DNA of 64,000 nucleotides from PHAA01 sp964457945 (GCA_964457945.1 CAYWFX010000010.1:1-64000); one strand, 5' to 3'. Shown: positions 50,955 to 60,872, counted from the stretch's first letter. Notes: a model not told the origin generated them from the letters alone. Made by a program: numbers and translations.

Positions 50955-52847
50955 ATGGATTTGGAGAATATTAAGATGAAAGCGGTAATCTTAGCAGGAG
51001 GAGAGGGGCAGAGATTAAAGTCACTATTTCCTGATATACCTAAACCTCTGATCAGTATTGGCGGTAAACCGGTACTGCAATATCAAATTGAAAACCTGTG
51101 CAGATATGGGATTACGGATATCGTCCTGGTGATTGGACCAAAAGGCGATAAGATTAAGGAATATTTCGGAGATGGCAGTGCCTTTGGGGCCGCTATTAAC
51201 TATTTCCAGGAGTTGCATCCCATGGGAACTGCAGGAGCCCTTTTCTACCTGGCAGATAATCTATCACCGGACTTTGTTTTATTGTATGGTGATTTGGTCC
51301 TGGATGTAGATTTCACACGACTCCTTACCTACCATAGGAACCAGGAAGCATTAGCTACGCTGGTAGTCCATCCTAATGACCATCCTTATGATAGTGACTT
51401 GGTAATACTGGAAAATCATATGCGCGTTCGCGGGATATTAGGTAAAAAAGATAGATCGGATGGCTGCTATGCCAATTGCGTTAATGCAGGTATTTTTGTT
51501 TTTAATATAAAGATACTTCAGTATATCGAGGAAAATAAGCAGCAGGATCTGGAAAGGAATGTTCTTGAAGCTGCTATTACCAGTAACAAAATTTATGCTT
51601 ATAGAACCACTGAATATATCAAGGATATGGGTACTCCAGAACGATACCATCTGGTGCAGAGACATATCTATGAGGGTATTGTAGAAGAGAAAAACCTATC
51701 CCGGCCTCAAAAGGCAATTTTCTTGGACCGAGATGGAACCATTAATAAATATAAAGATCTGATAAGTAGGACCGATGACATAGAGATCATACCGGAAGTT
51801 TTTCAGGCCTTAAAACAAATAAATGAATCCGGGTACCTGGGTATAATTGTTACCAACCAACCGGTGGTAGCGAGGAGTCTCTGCTCAATTGAAGAATTGG
51901 AAACGATCCATAACAGAATGGAAAGCATTCTGGGGGACAGAGGTGTTTATGTAGATGATATCCTCTATTGTCCTCATCATCCTGACTGCGGCTATCCAGA
52001 AGAAAATACTAAATTCAAGATTGATTGTAATTGTCGTAAACCCAAAACCGGATTGATTGACCAAGCAGCGGCCCAATATAATATTGATTTAAGTAAATCC
52101 TATATCATTGGAGACAGCACTGTGGATGTAAAGACCGGAGCTGCAGCCGGTTTAAAAAGCATTCTACTGGCTACCGGTCAAGCGGGAATGGATGGTAAAT
52201 TCAATATTGAGCCTCATTTTCGAGCTGATAATCTACTCCAAGCCGTACAAATTATCTTATCCAGGGACGAACGATTTAATAGTAATATTGAAACCTATCT
52301 GGATGAATTAAAAAAGACCCTTGACAGGTTGGATCGCCAGAAAATTAGTTCTTTGATAAATGAGCTAATTAATGTACATGCCCATGGGGGAACTATATAT
52401 ATTTTTGGCAATGGTGGCAGTGCTTCTACTGCCTCCCATTTCGCCGGTGATTTTAACAAAGGGGTAAGCGAAAATCTCAGTAAGCGCTTCCGCTTTGTTT
52501 GCCTGAATGATAATATACCGTCTGTATTATCCATTGCCAATGATATCGGGTATGAGCAGGTATTTAAATTTCAACTGGAAAACTATTTAAAACCTGACGA
52601 TCTGGTTATCGCTATTTCGGGAAGCGGAAATTCGAAAAACGTTATTATGGCTATAGAATATGCCAATTCCAAGGGAGTAAAAACCTTTGCCTTGACAGGG
52701 TATAATGGCGGGCGGCTCAAAGAGATCGCGAGTAATTATATGGTTGTACCTGTAAATGATATGCAGAAAGTTGAGGACATACATTTGATCCTAAACCACC
52801 TGATGATGCAGATCATTAAGAAATGGTTGGAGGGAGATCAGAATTGA
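50955..52847 (+). CDS. Trifunctional HddC-GmhB-GmhA heptose enzyme
   Basis: A 630-residue protein joining three domains. Residues about 8-235 are a nucleotidyltransferase (VILAGGEGQRL, KPLISIGGKPVLQY, LLYGDLVLDVD) like HddC. Residues about 253-410 are a GmhB-type HAD phosphatase (FLDRDGTINKY, TNQPVVAR, zinc loop CPHHPDC with CNC, GDSTVDVKTG). Residues about 440-625 are a SIS domain like GmhA (FGNGGSASTASHFAGDF, AISGSGNSKNV). Together they would isomerise sedoheptulose 7-phosphate, dephosphorylate the 1,7-bisphosphate and transfer GMP to give GDP-D-glycero-alpha-D-manno-heptose. Only the kinase is missing, and it is the next gene. ATG 50955 follows AAGGGTG; ATG 50976 is an alternative. Confidence 0.9.
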   Translation: MDLENIKMKAVILAGGEGQRLKSLFPDIPKPLISIGGKPVLQYQIENLCRYGITDIVLVIGPKGDKIKEYFGDGSAFGAAINYFQELHPMGTAGALFYLADNLSPDFVLLYGDLVLDVDFTRLLTYHRNQEALATLVVHPNDHPYDSDLVILENHMRVRGILGKKDRSDGCYANCVNAGIFVFNIKILQYIEENKQQDLERNVLEAAITSNKIYAYRTTEYIKDMGTPERYHLVQRHIYEGIVEEKNLSRPQKAIFLDRDGTINKYKDLISRTDDIEIIPEVFQALKQINESGYLGIIVTNQPVVARSLCSIEELETIHNRMESILGDRGVYVDDILYCPHHPDCGYPEENTKFKIDCNCRKPKTGLIDQAAAQYNIDLSKSYIIGDSTVDVKTGAAAGLKSILLATGQAGMDGKFNIEPHFRADNLLQAVQIILSRDERFNSNIETYLDELKKTLDRLDRQKISSLINELINVHAHGGTIYIFGNGGSASTASHFAGDFNKGVSENLSKRFRFVCLNDNIPSVLSIANDIGYEQVFKFQLENYLKPDDLVIAISGSGNSKNVIMAIEYANSKGVKTFALTGYNGGRLKEIASNYMVVPVNDMQKVEDIHLILNHLMMQIIKKWLEGDQN

Positions 52848-53821
52848 TAATAAGCCAGACTCCTTTACGAACCAGTTTTTTCGGGGGTGGAACCGACATT
52901 GCAGATTATTACCGGCAGTTCGGAGGTGCTGTGCTTAGTTCCACCATTGATAAGTATATTTATATCATTGTTAAAGCAAGACATGATGATTATATTATTC
53001 TTAATTATTCAGAAAGAGAAAAAGAAAAAGAAATAAAACAGATAAAACACAGTATATTTCGTGAGGCTCTGCAAATGGCGGAAATTGAAAAAGGTATTGA
53101 AATCACCAGTATTGCTGATATTCCAGCTGAAGGAAGTGGATTAGGTTCATCCAGTTCCTTTACGGTGGGACTTTTAAATGCATTGTTTGCATTTAAAGGG
53201 GAGTATAAAAATGCCTTTGAACTAGCGGAAATGGCCTGTGAAATAGAAATTAATAGATTGGGTGAGCCTATAGGTAAACAGGATCAATATGCAGCGGCCT
53301 TTGGGGGCTTCAACAATTTTATTTTTGAGCCCGATGACAAGGTTAAGGTAAGTCGAATTGTTCTGGATAATAACTCCAGGAACCTGCTTAATTCTTTTTC
53401 TATGTTGTTTTATACCGGTATTGCCAGAAAAGCTGCTATGATCTTAAATGATCAAAAAACCAATGGATCCCGTAATATATCTGCTTTGCACCGAATCAAG
53501 GAAACGGCTATTCAAGGAAGGGGATATTTGGCTAATTTGAATATTGAGATACTGGGACAGTTGCTGGATCAAAACTGGGAAGAAAAGAAAACCCTGTCCG
53601 ATAGAATAGGAAATAAGGAAATTGATTATATATATTGTCTTGCCAAAGAGGCGGGGGCCTATGGGGGAAAGCTCCTGGGAGCCGGTGGGGGAGGATATTT
53701 TCTTTTCTTTTGCCCTCCAGAGAAGCAAAAAGCGGTTCGAACAACATTAATAGCCTATCAGGAATTACCATTTTCTTATGAAAAATTCGGAAGCAGAATC
53801 ATATTTAATATTAAAGGATAA
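52844..53821 (+). CDS. hddA: D-glycero-alpha-D-manno-heptose 7-phosphate kinase
   Basis: A 325-residue GHMP kinase: TPLRTSFFGGGTDIADYY, the ATP motif PAEGSGLGSSSSFTVGLL, and LLGAGGGGYFLFF near the end. This matches HddA, which phosphorylates heptose 7-phosphate at C1. The TTG start overlaps the stop of the trifunctional gene (TTGA) and has GGAGGGAG seven bases upstream, so the two are coupled. With that protein it completes the GDP-heptose route. Confidence 0.9.
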   Translation: MIISQTPLRTSFFGGGTDIADYYRQFGGAVLSSTIDKYIYIIVKARHDDYIILNYSEREKEKEIKQIKHSIFREALQMAEIEKGIEITSIADIPAEGSGLGSSSSFTVGLLNALFAFKGEYKNAFELAEMACEIEINRLGEPIGKQDQYAAAFGGFNNFIFEPDDKVKVSRIVLDNNSRNLLNSFSMLFYTGIARKAAMILNDQKTNGSRNISALHRIKETAIQGRGYLANLNIEILGQLLDQNWEEKKTLSDRIGNKEIDYIYCLAKEAGAYGGKLLGAGGGGYFLFFCPPEKQKAVRTTLIAYQELPFSYEKFGSRIIFNIKG

Positions 53822-53872
53822 TATCAGTTTATATTGATGTTTGCTAGCAATTAATAAAAAGATAATGTTGTG

Positions 53873-54880
53873 TTATTTCCGCATCGTTTGTAAATCTTCC
53901 AACCAGGCTGATAATATTTTCATTTCATCTTTTACGATAATCTTATTCCTTAGTAAAGACTCGTAAACATTAAATAAGTTATCTTCAATTGTATAAGCGG
54001 AACTGACGTTTCTGGCAGCAATATCAATTATTTTATTAGCATTAAGGTATACAGGGATTTCCTGAGCAAAATCTTCCATATAATTGTGGGGGTTTCGTTC
54101 CTGATGAACAGTTGCAGTTAAGAAACCGATTTTGTAACCAAACTGCCACATAATAGGTTGGGCCACCAACCCGCGCAGAATATCAGTAAATCTAAAGGTG
54201 ACCAGAGCAGGCAGGTATAACAGGGAAAATAATTCTGAACGAAAGGCTGTATTTTGCGAATTGAAAGGACAGATAGTGCCTTCTCCCAGGACAATAGGAG
54301 GCCGGTTTTCAAAAAAGCATGGTTGATTATCTACCAGGCGATAGATAGCATCAACATCAGGGTCTCCATCTGCCAAGCCCTGCCAGACCCCCACTTTTAC
54401 AGGCTCTTTTTTTAATTCCTGTTCATTAATTGTTACAGATTCACTGTTAATAAGGCTCAGGTCAAATCCTCTTGGCCAGATATGCTTATTGGTAAAAGAT
54501 TTATATATATTTATAAACCCCAGGTTACTTGGAATTATATCGTAATATCCATCGAAATTCGGGAATCCCCAGTTATCTTTAGGTATGTTATCATCATCGG
54601 TATCTACGACTAGACTACTTCCCATTTCAATAGCATATAAATAGCCAAGCATTTTACGGCAATAATGGTTCCATGGCAGTAGTTTACTAATTTTATAGTT
54701 TAGATTCTCTTGTTGTTGCGGTGAAAGATACATGACATCTTGGCAATTCCAAGCCTCAGGTGATTTTTTATCACCAGCCACAATTAAAGTCCATTTTTCA
54801 AACCGGGCGTAGTCTCTAATAGCTTGAGAAGGATTATATATGCTGGTAATAACAATAGATCCAGGATTATTTTCCATCAT
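53873..54880 (-). CDS. STELLO/DUF288-like glycosyltransferase candidate
   Basis: A 335-residue protein with an N-terminal nucleotide-sugar domain (IVITSIYNPSQAIRDYARF), the segment LPWNHYCRKMLGYLYAIEMG, a DxDDD-type metal motif (VVDTDDDNIP) and WGFPNFDGYYDI. This resembles STELLO (DUF288) or reversibly glycosylated polypeptide-like proteins known in plants and animals. A glycosyltransferase or mutase role is likely. It is on the opposite strand inside the glycan cluster and ends 52 bp from the hddA gene. Assignment is by remembered motif only. Confidence 0.65.
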   Translation of the reverse strand: MMENNPGSIVITSIYNPSQAIRDYARFEKWTLIVAGDKKSPEAWNCQDVMYLSPQQQENLNYKISKLLPWNHYCRKMLGYLYAIEMGSSLVVDTDDDNIPKDNWGFPNFDGYYDIIPSNLGFINIYKSFTNKHIWPRGFDLSLINSESVTINEQELKKEPVKVGVWQGLADGDPDVDAIYRLVDNQPCFFENRPPIVLGEGTICPFNSQNTAFRSELFSLLYLPALVTFRFTDILRGLVAQPIMWQFGYKIGFLTATVHQERNPHNYMEDFAQEIPVYLNANKIIDIAARNVSSAYTIEDNLFNVYESLLRNKIIVKDEMKILSAWLEDLQTMRK

Positions 54881-55116
54881 TTATCAACTCCCATTGTGAC
54901 ACTCTCTCGAATTTTAATTACTGCGTCTCTATGTAAGATATTAGATAAAACAGGCGAATGTTACTAAAATGAGTGATATACAGGCAAATTTCATTTCTAA
55001 TCAAAAAATAATGGTCATTTTGGGGTCGTTTTGGTTGCACGGGTGTAACAAAGAAAATGCTATTTCATAATTTATATTAAAGGTAGAGTTTAGTATTGTT
55101 TGGAGGTTGAGCAGGT

Positions 55117-55839
55117 TTGAATGAAGAAAGGAAAATATCACTATACACGGGGCCTGGTGTAACAGTGATCACTCCGACTAACCGTCCCGATTTTATGGAA
55201 TGGGTATTTGCCAATTATCTTCGGCAAAGATATGAACCCCGTGAATTAATTGTCGTGCTAAATAATAATTCCATGAATCTTGAAGAGTGGAGGGCCAAAG
55301 CCGCACAGTATGAAAATATCAGGGTATATCAGCTGGATGAACAGGTTACTTACGGTGAATGCTTGAATTATGCCGTCGAACAGGCTAGGTTTGATTACAT
55401 TGCTAATGTTGACGATGATGATTATTATGCCGCACCCTATCTGGAGAATGCAATGGCAGCTTTTGATTATGTCGATACGGATGTAGTAGGCAAAGGCAGC
55501 CTCTATGTTTATTATGAAGCCAGTAAAACCCTAGCTAATATGTGGCCAGACCGTGAGAATCATCATGTAACCGCTGTTGCCGGAGCTACCCTGGTATTTA
55601 AAAAAGAAGTATTTAATAGGGTGAGATTCCCAGACATAAACTGTGGACCGGATAGCTATTTTACTGCTGAATGCATTAAAAATGGAATTAAAATCTATGC
55701 GAATGATAGATTTAATTTTGTTTATATTCGACGGAAAAACCCGGAACATCATACCTGGCAGATTGAAGATGATATTTTAATGAGATGTTGTAAGTTTGTA
55801 TCGAAAACCGATGACTATATAACCCCAACCACTTCCTAG
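55117..55839 (+). CDS. Family 2-like glycosyltransferase
   Basis: A 240-residue GT-A protein with TVITPTNRPDFMEWVFANYL, the donor-binding strand LIVVLNNNSM, the VDDDDYY metal motif (about residues 96-102) and the acceptor region DSYFTAECIKNGIKIY. The TTG start is preceded by GGAGG. It opens a run of forward glycan genes reaching 60872. The substrate is unknown. Confidence 0.8.
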   Translation: MNEERKISLYTGPGVTVITPTNRPDFMEWVFANYLRQRYEPRELIVVLNNNSMNLEEWRAKAAQYENIRVYQLDEQVTYGECLNYAVEQARFDYIANVDDDDYYAAPYLENAMAAFDYVDTDVVGKGSLYVYYEASKTLANMWPDRENHHVTAVAGATLVFKKEVFNRVRFPDINCGPDSYFTAECIKNGIKIYANDRFNFVYIRRKNPEHHTWQIEDDILMRCCKFVSKTDDYITPTTS

Positions 55840-55896
55840 AACTTGCTTATCCCACTCAGAAGTTTCGTTTCAACCATAAAGAGGTGAACTGGAAAA

Positions 55897-56736
55897 ATGG
55901 TGATTGTTCAATTAGTAGGTGGATTAGGTAATCAATTATTTCAGTATGCGGCCGCCAGGAGACTGGCGAATATTCATGGGGCATGTCTTAAACTTGATAT
56001 ATCTGCTTTTGAAAGATATACTTTACACTCCTACCACCTTAGTCATTTTTGCATTATTGAAAATATCGCAACTACGGATGACATTGTACAGGTTACAGGT
56101 AACAATTTTCTTGCTCAGGATTCCCGGGGACTGGTAATAAGAGAACAATTTTTTAATTTTAATCCTGATTTACTAGAGCTTCCGGACAATGTATATCTCA
56201 TGGGATACTGGCAGAGTGAAAAATATTTTGCCGATATCAAAGACATAATTCGCAGTGAGTTTTCCGTGAAACATGAACTGGATCCGATAAATAGGGAAAT
56301 TGCTGATTGTATTCAAAACTGTGCCTCTGTGTCTCTGCACATCAGACGGGGTGATTATATTAATAATCCCCACACTAATTCGGTACATGGTACCTGCAGC
56401 ATGGAATATTACCGGCGATGTGTTTTGGAAATGGCGGAAAAAGTTCATAAACCACATTTTTTTATTTTTTCTGATGATCCGGAATGGGTTGCGAAAAATA
56501 TTATATTGGATTATCCCATGACACTAATCGATCACAACGGACCAGCCAGAGATTACGAAGATCTCCGATTGATGAGCATGTGCCAACATAATATTGTTGC
56601 TAATAGTACCTTTAGCTGGTGGGGAGCATGGCTTAACCCTAACCCGAATAAAATCATTTTCGCCCCTAATAGATGGTTCCAAGAGGATACAATCGATACC
56701 AGTGACCTCATACTCGATAAATGGGAAATAGTTTAG
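55897..56736 (+). CDS. GT11 alpha-1,2-fucosyltransferase-like enzyme
   Basis: A 279-residue protein with the GT11 motifs GGLGNQLFQYAAARRL, VSLHIRRGDY, FIFSDDPEWV and STFSWWGAWLN. These transfer fucose from GDP-fucose to galactose, although some bacterial relatives use other GDP-6-deoxy sugars. This ties with the Gmd-type gene upstream. No GDP-fucose synthase (WcaG) is seen here, so the donor may be another GDP-deoxy sugar or made elsewhere. GAGGTGA precedes the ATG. Confidence 0.9.
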   Translation: MVIVQLVGGLGNQLFQYAAARRLANIHGACLKLDISAFERYTLHSYHLSHFCIIENIATTDDIVQVTGNNFLAQDSRGLVIREQFFNFNPDLLELPDNVYLMGYWQSEKYFADIKDIIRSEFSVKHELDPINREIADCIQNCASVSLHIRRGDYINNPHTNSVHGTCSMEYYRRCVLEMAEKVHKPHFFIFSDDPEWVAKNIILDYPMTLIDHNGPARDYEDLRLMSMCQHNIVANSTFSWWGAWLNPNPNKIIFAPNRWFQEDTIDTSDLILDKWEIV

Positions 56737-56782
56737 CAAACCCATTGTTTTTAAACCAAATGCTAAACAGGAGGTTACAGAA

Positions 56783-58018
56783 ATGATTGATTTAAATGAA
56801 AGCCAGTGGTGGTCTTTTGAAAGGTTTATTGAATTTCAAAATATACGTCTTGCTGAAATTCTTGATTATGCTTACCACAACATACCCGCTTACAAAAACA
56901 AATTTGATGAAGCAAAGCTAAAGCCTACAGATATAAAAAATAAGGATGATTTATACAAGTTACCCATAACTACCAGAGAGGAAATGCAAAATAATCCCGA
57001 TTTTGTTAATGCAGAACTTATCTATGATACTCTTTATACCGGAGGTTCAACCGGTAGTTCCCTTAAATATTATGATTCCAAAGAAAGCCGTTATATTCGT
57101 GCCCAGGCCCATGCAAGAGGTTGGCTCTGGAATGGCTATACTCAGGGTAAAAGACTGGCAGTGATCTCCTCTGCTCAAGGCACTGTTGGCGGACCCAATA
57201 CCCTGAATCTTGTGGGAGATATGAGCACCGGAAACTTGAAGGAGATTGTGGAAAAACTGATTGGATTTAAACCCCAACATTTGCGAGGTTATGTGAGCTC
57301 TTTGTACATTCTGGCCAAGTATTGCCTGGATAACAGAGTAACATTTGAAGGAATAGAATCCATTGATCCTATATCAGAGAACCTTTATGATTATCAACGC
57401 GAAGTGATGGAAAGAGGCTTTGGCTGCAGGGTTTTTGAAGAATATTGTTGTAATGATGGAGGAGCATGTGCATGGGAATGCGGAGCTCATGAAGGCCTTC
57501 ATTATTTTATGGAACGAGCTATCATTGAGGAAATTGATGGTGAGATGATCGTTACCGATTTATGGAATAAGGCTATGCCCTTTATTCGGTATCGAAATGG
57601 TGATGCAATAATCTTTCTGGAAGAAAAATGTTCCTGTGGCAGGCAATTACCGCTTGTTAGGGCCAAAGGCAGAACAAATGACATAATAATAGGCAAAAAT
57701 GGTCCCATTAGCCCGAGTTTTCTGGTACATCACGGCATAGGGCTGGTAGGGCCGGATAGGGGTGAGAGTCATTTCAGATCGGGTATGCGAACGGTGCAAT
57801 ATATCCAGAAACCCGGTTATATACTGGAAGTTAATATTGTGAAAAACGACTGGTGCACAGATACGGAGATAACAGAATTTCTTAGAGACCTTAACACGAT
57901 TGCTCCAGGGATGCAAATAAGCGTCAATTTTCTTCATGATATTCCTACTACGATCTCGGGAAAAAGAAGTTTCATAATCAACGAAGATAAAGAACTGTTA
58001 AAGACCTGGGGACTTTAA
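56783..58018 (+). CDS. CapK/PaaK-like adenylate-forming ligase
   Basis: A 411-residue protein similar to phenylacetate-CoA ligase and CapK: LAEILDYAYHNIPAYKNKF, the phosphate loop YTGGSTGSSLKY, FEEYCCNDGG, FIRYRNGDAIIFLEEKCSCGR (Cys near a possible zinc site) and KGRTNDIIIGKNG. It activates a carboxylic acid as an acyl-adenylate. In glycan clusters such enzymes may add an acyl group to a sugar. AGGAGG precedes the ATG. Substrate unknown. Confidence 0.85.
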   Translation: MIDLNESQWWSFERFIEFQNIRLAEILDYAYHNIPAYKNKFDEAKLKPTDIKNKDDLYKLPITTREEMQNNPDFVNAELIYDTLYTGGSTGSSLKYYDSKESRYIRAQAHARGWLWNGYTQGKRLAVISSAQGTVGGPNTLNLVGDMSTGNLKEIVEKLIGFKPQHLRGYVSSLYILAKYCLDNRVTFEGIESIDPISENLYDYQREVMERGFGCRVFEEYCCNDGGACAWECGAHEGLHYFMERAIIEEIDGEMIVTDLWNKAMPFIRYRNGDAIIFLEEKCSCGRQLPLVRAKGRTNDIIIGKNGPISPSFLVHHGIGLVGPDRGESHFRSGMRTVQYIQKPGYILEVNIVKNDWCTDTEITEFLRDLNTIAPGMQISVNFLHDIPTTISGKRSFIINEDKELLKTWGL

Positions 58019-58058
58019 ACCACTAATGTGCAGGCTGTAATCATTAAGGAGTGATACC

Positions 58059-58889
58059 ATGACAACACCAGCTCTATCTGAGGTTGCATTAATTTTAGTA
58101 TTTAACCATAGATATGATCAAAATATTGAAAAACTGCAGCAGATTTATGAGAAAAGGTTCAGTAATATTTTTTATCTAATGCCTTTTTATGATGGGAATA
58201 AGGAGGGTGTCATACCGGTCTATGAAAACTCCTTCCAATTTCAGGGGTTTTTCGCTCAGGGGTTTAATCAGCTTTTCCAGGAAAAATTTAGTCATTATAT
58301 CTTTATTGCTGATGATCTAATATTAAATCCAATTCTAAATGATATGAATATTATTGAAATACTGCATTTGCATAATCAGGCATCTTATATTAAAAGTTTA
58401 ACTCCATTGACTGCAATAGACCCAGGTTGGTCACATTTAGCAGGGGTTCTCAAAGTATTCCAGGATTATAACGGTGTTGAGTTTCGCAAGGAATTACCTC
58501 CAGCCAATGAGGCTATTAGTTTGATGGGCAGTCACGGAATACAGATGGATTTAGATAATTTTGCTCCGAAATATCCCCTGGTAACTGGATATTCCGATTT
58601 TGTTGTAGTTGGGCATGAATCAATAAAACGATTCTGCAGGTTATGTGGTATTTTCGCAGCTATGCGACTGCACGCAGAAGTGGCTACCCCTACTGCCCTG
58701 GCGTTATCAGCTAAGAAAATTATCAGGGAAAATGAAGTAGATTTGATGGGAACGGAACTGTGGTCAAAAGAGGACCGTCTAGAACTGGAAAGAAAATATG
58801 ATAGAGACTTAAATAAATTGATGGAGTCTTTTCATAAAGAATCTTTGTATATTCATCCAGTAAAACTAACCGGATGGAAGATTAATTAA
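58059..58889 (+). CDS. Unknown protein, glycosyltransferase-like
   Basis: A 276-residue protein with an N-terminal strand-helix start (VALILVFNHRYDQNIEKL) and a short acidic motif IADDLILNP reminiscent of a metal site. I do not recognise a family. Its place among glycosyltransferases, with AAGGAG before the ATG, suggests a GT-A-like enzyme or acceptor-modifying factor. Confidence 0.55.
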   Translation: MTTPALSEVALILVFNHRYDQNIEKLQQIYEKRFSNIFYLMPFYDGNKEGVIPVYENSFQFQGFFAQGFNQLFQEKFSHYIFIADDLILNPILNDMNIIEILHLHNQASYIKSLTPLTAIDPGWSHLAGVLKVFQDYNGVEFRKELPPANEAISLMGSHGIQMDLDNFAPKYPLVTGYSDFVVVGHESIKRFCRLCGIFAAMRLHAEVATPTALALSAKKIIRENEVDLMGTELWSKEDRLELERKYDRDLNKLMESFHKESLYIHPVKLTGWKIN

Positions 58890-58924
58890 GGAAGAATTCC
58901 CTGTATGATGAAAGGGGATAATTA

Positions 58925-59836
58925 ATGGCATCTAATCCATATGTAAGTGTCATATTGTCAATATATAATGGCGAATTATATCTGCGGGAAGCCATGGAAA
59001 GTATTTTAAATCAGACAATTTCTGATTTTGAATTTATTATAATCCTCGACCCTTCGACTGATAAAAGCAGAAATATCATTGAAAGTTATAAAGATACTAG
59101 AATTATCCTATTAAATAACGATCATAACCTGGGACTAGCCCAGTCTCTTAACCGGGGATTGGAAACAGCCCGGGGTAAATACCTGGTTAGGATGGATGCT
59201 GATGATATCAGCCTGCCAGAACGGCTGGAAAGACAGGTGGCTTTTATGGAAAGCCATAAGGAAGTAGGGGTGTGCGGAAGCTGGTTAAAAATTATTGGAC
59301 CCGGCGGAGGTTGGATACGGGAGTTACCGGTTGACCACGAGACCATAAAGTGTCATTTACTATTTGGCCCTTTAATTGCCCATCCCACGGTTATAATGCG
59401 CCGGGACTTGCTCATCGAACATAATTTATTCTACAACCCGGCTTTTTCATATGCGGAAGACTATGAACTCTGGAGCCGGTGTGCCAGGCATTTTCGCCTT
59501 GCCAATCAAAGCGAAGTTTTATATTTATACCGTCATCATGCGGAACAGGCTTCGCGGGCTTTTAAGGATCAGGAGCAATTTGGGATATTGGTAATATTGG
59601 AGGAATTAAAAACCAACCTGGGTATTAATACATCTGCAGAGGAACTTAAGCTCCATTTAGATATTGGTATACACAGGATACCAGCCAGCAGCAGTTTTGC
59701 AGAAAGAGCTTTCCGGTGGTTTGAAAAATTAAGGGAAGCCAATCGCCAATACAATTATTATCCTGAACCGGAATTTACAATAATGCTGGATAAGCGGTGG
59801 GTGGAAATCACTAATAGATGTACCGTTAAAAAATGA
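58925..59836 (+). CDS. Family 2 glycosyltransferase, paralogue 1
   Basis: A 303-residue GT2 enzyme: YVSVILSIYNGELYLREAM, the ILNQTISDFEFIIILDPS donor segment, VRMDADDISLPERLERQV (metal motif DADD) and the C-terminal ED(Y)ELWSRC segment. AGGGGATAATTA precedes the ATG. Its closest relative is the next gene; both probably arose by tandem duplication. Unknown donor and acceptor. Confidence 0.88.
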   Translation: MASNPYVSVILSIYNGELYLREAMESILNQTISDFEFIIILDPSTDKSRNIIESYKDTRIILLNNDHNLGLAQSLNRGLETARGKYLVRMDADDISLPERLERQVAFMESHKEVGVCGSWLKIIGPGGGWIRELPVDHETIKCHLLFGPLIAHPTVIMRRDLLIEHNLFYNPAFSYAEDYELWSRCARHFRLANQSEVLYLYRHHAEQASRAFKDQEQFGILVILEELKTNLGINTSAEELKLHLDIGIHRIPASSSFAERAFRWFEKLREANRQYNYYPEPEFTIMLDKRWVEITNRCTVKK

Positions 59837-59954
59837 TGTTATAAGGCTTCGAGCTTAAAGTGGTAAATTGATTAAAATGATGAATCCCCGGGAAAGGATA
59901 CGAAGAGTCTTGTTACCTTTACTGCATGATGTAAAAAAGGGGGATAATTATTTA

Positions 59955-60872
59955 ATGACATATGATAAAAAAGTCAGCGTAGTGATGTCTGTGTATAATG
60001 GAGAACTATATCTGGCAGAAGCAATAGAAAGTATTCTAAAACAAACTTTCACCAATTTCGAATTTATAATAATAAACGACGGTTCAACAGATAGCAGCCA
60101 AGCAATAATTGAAAGTTATAAAGACCCAAGAATTAAATTACTTAATAATGATTGTAACCAGGGGTTGGCCCAATCTCTAAACAAAGGAATCAGCACTGCC
60201 AGAGGAAAGTATATAGCACGAATGGATGCCGATGATATTAGTCTTCCTGCCAGACTGGAAAAACAAGTAGCTTTTATGGAGGAAAATGCCGAGATTGGAG
60301 TATGTGGGACATGGGTCAAAATAATCGGAATAAACCCTGAATGGGTAAGAGAGCTGGAGACTGATCCTGAAACTATGAGGTGTAATTTTATCTTTGAACA
60401 CCAGATTGTTCATCCTTCCGTTATTATGCGTAAAGACCTCCTGTTAAAGCATCAACTTTTTTATAATCCGGTCTATAAAAAGGCTCAGGATTACGAACTC
60501 TGGTGCAGGTGTTCAAGGTATTTATCAGTAAGCAATATGGCTGAAGTATTATTGCTATACAGGGAGCGCAATGATGAACAAAAAACGACCCATTTACTGG
60601 AACAACAGTATTATGCAAACTTAATACAGCTGGAAGAACTGGAAAGACTGGGGATGAAACCAACAGCAGAAGAAATGGAACTTCATCAAGAAATTAGCGT
60701 TTGGAGGATACCAGCCGAGGAAATCTTTGCTGGCATAAGCAGGCGATGGTTTGACAAACTACTGGAGGCCAACATCAGGACACATTATTACCCAGAAGCG
60801 GTCTTCTCAGAAATAATTAAAAAACGGTGGGTTAGTATTTGCGAACTATGTGGAGTTTATCAATTTGAATGA
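59955..60872 (+). CDS. Family 2 glycosyltransferase, paralogue 2
   Basis: A 305-residue GT2 enzyme close to the preceding one: KVSVVMSVYNGELYLAEAI, ILKQTFTNFEFIIINDGS, ARMDADDISLPARLEKQV and QDYELWCRC. ATG 59955 is preceded by GGGGGATAATTA, matching the upstream region of the paralogue; the longer frame from 59868 is less likely. The last gene of the forward run, convergent with the epimerase on the other strand. Confidence 0.88.
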   Translation: MTYDKKVSVVMSVYNGELYLAEAIESILKQTFTNFEFIIINDGSTDSSQAIIESYKDPRIKLLNNDCNQGLAQSLNKGISTARGKYIARMDADDISLPARLEKQVAFMEENAEIGVCGTWVKIIGINPEWVRELETDPETMRCNFIFEHQIVHPSVIMRKDLLLKHQLFYNPVYKKAQDYELWCRCSRYLSVSNMAEVLLLYRERNDEQKTTHLLEQQYYANLIQLEELERLGMKPTAEEMELHQEISVWRIPAEEIFAGISRRWFDKLLEANIRTHYYPEAVFSEIIKKRWVSICELCGVYQFE

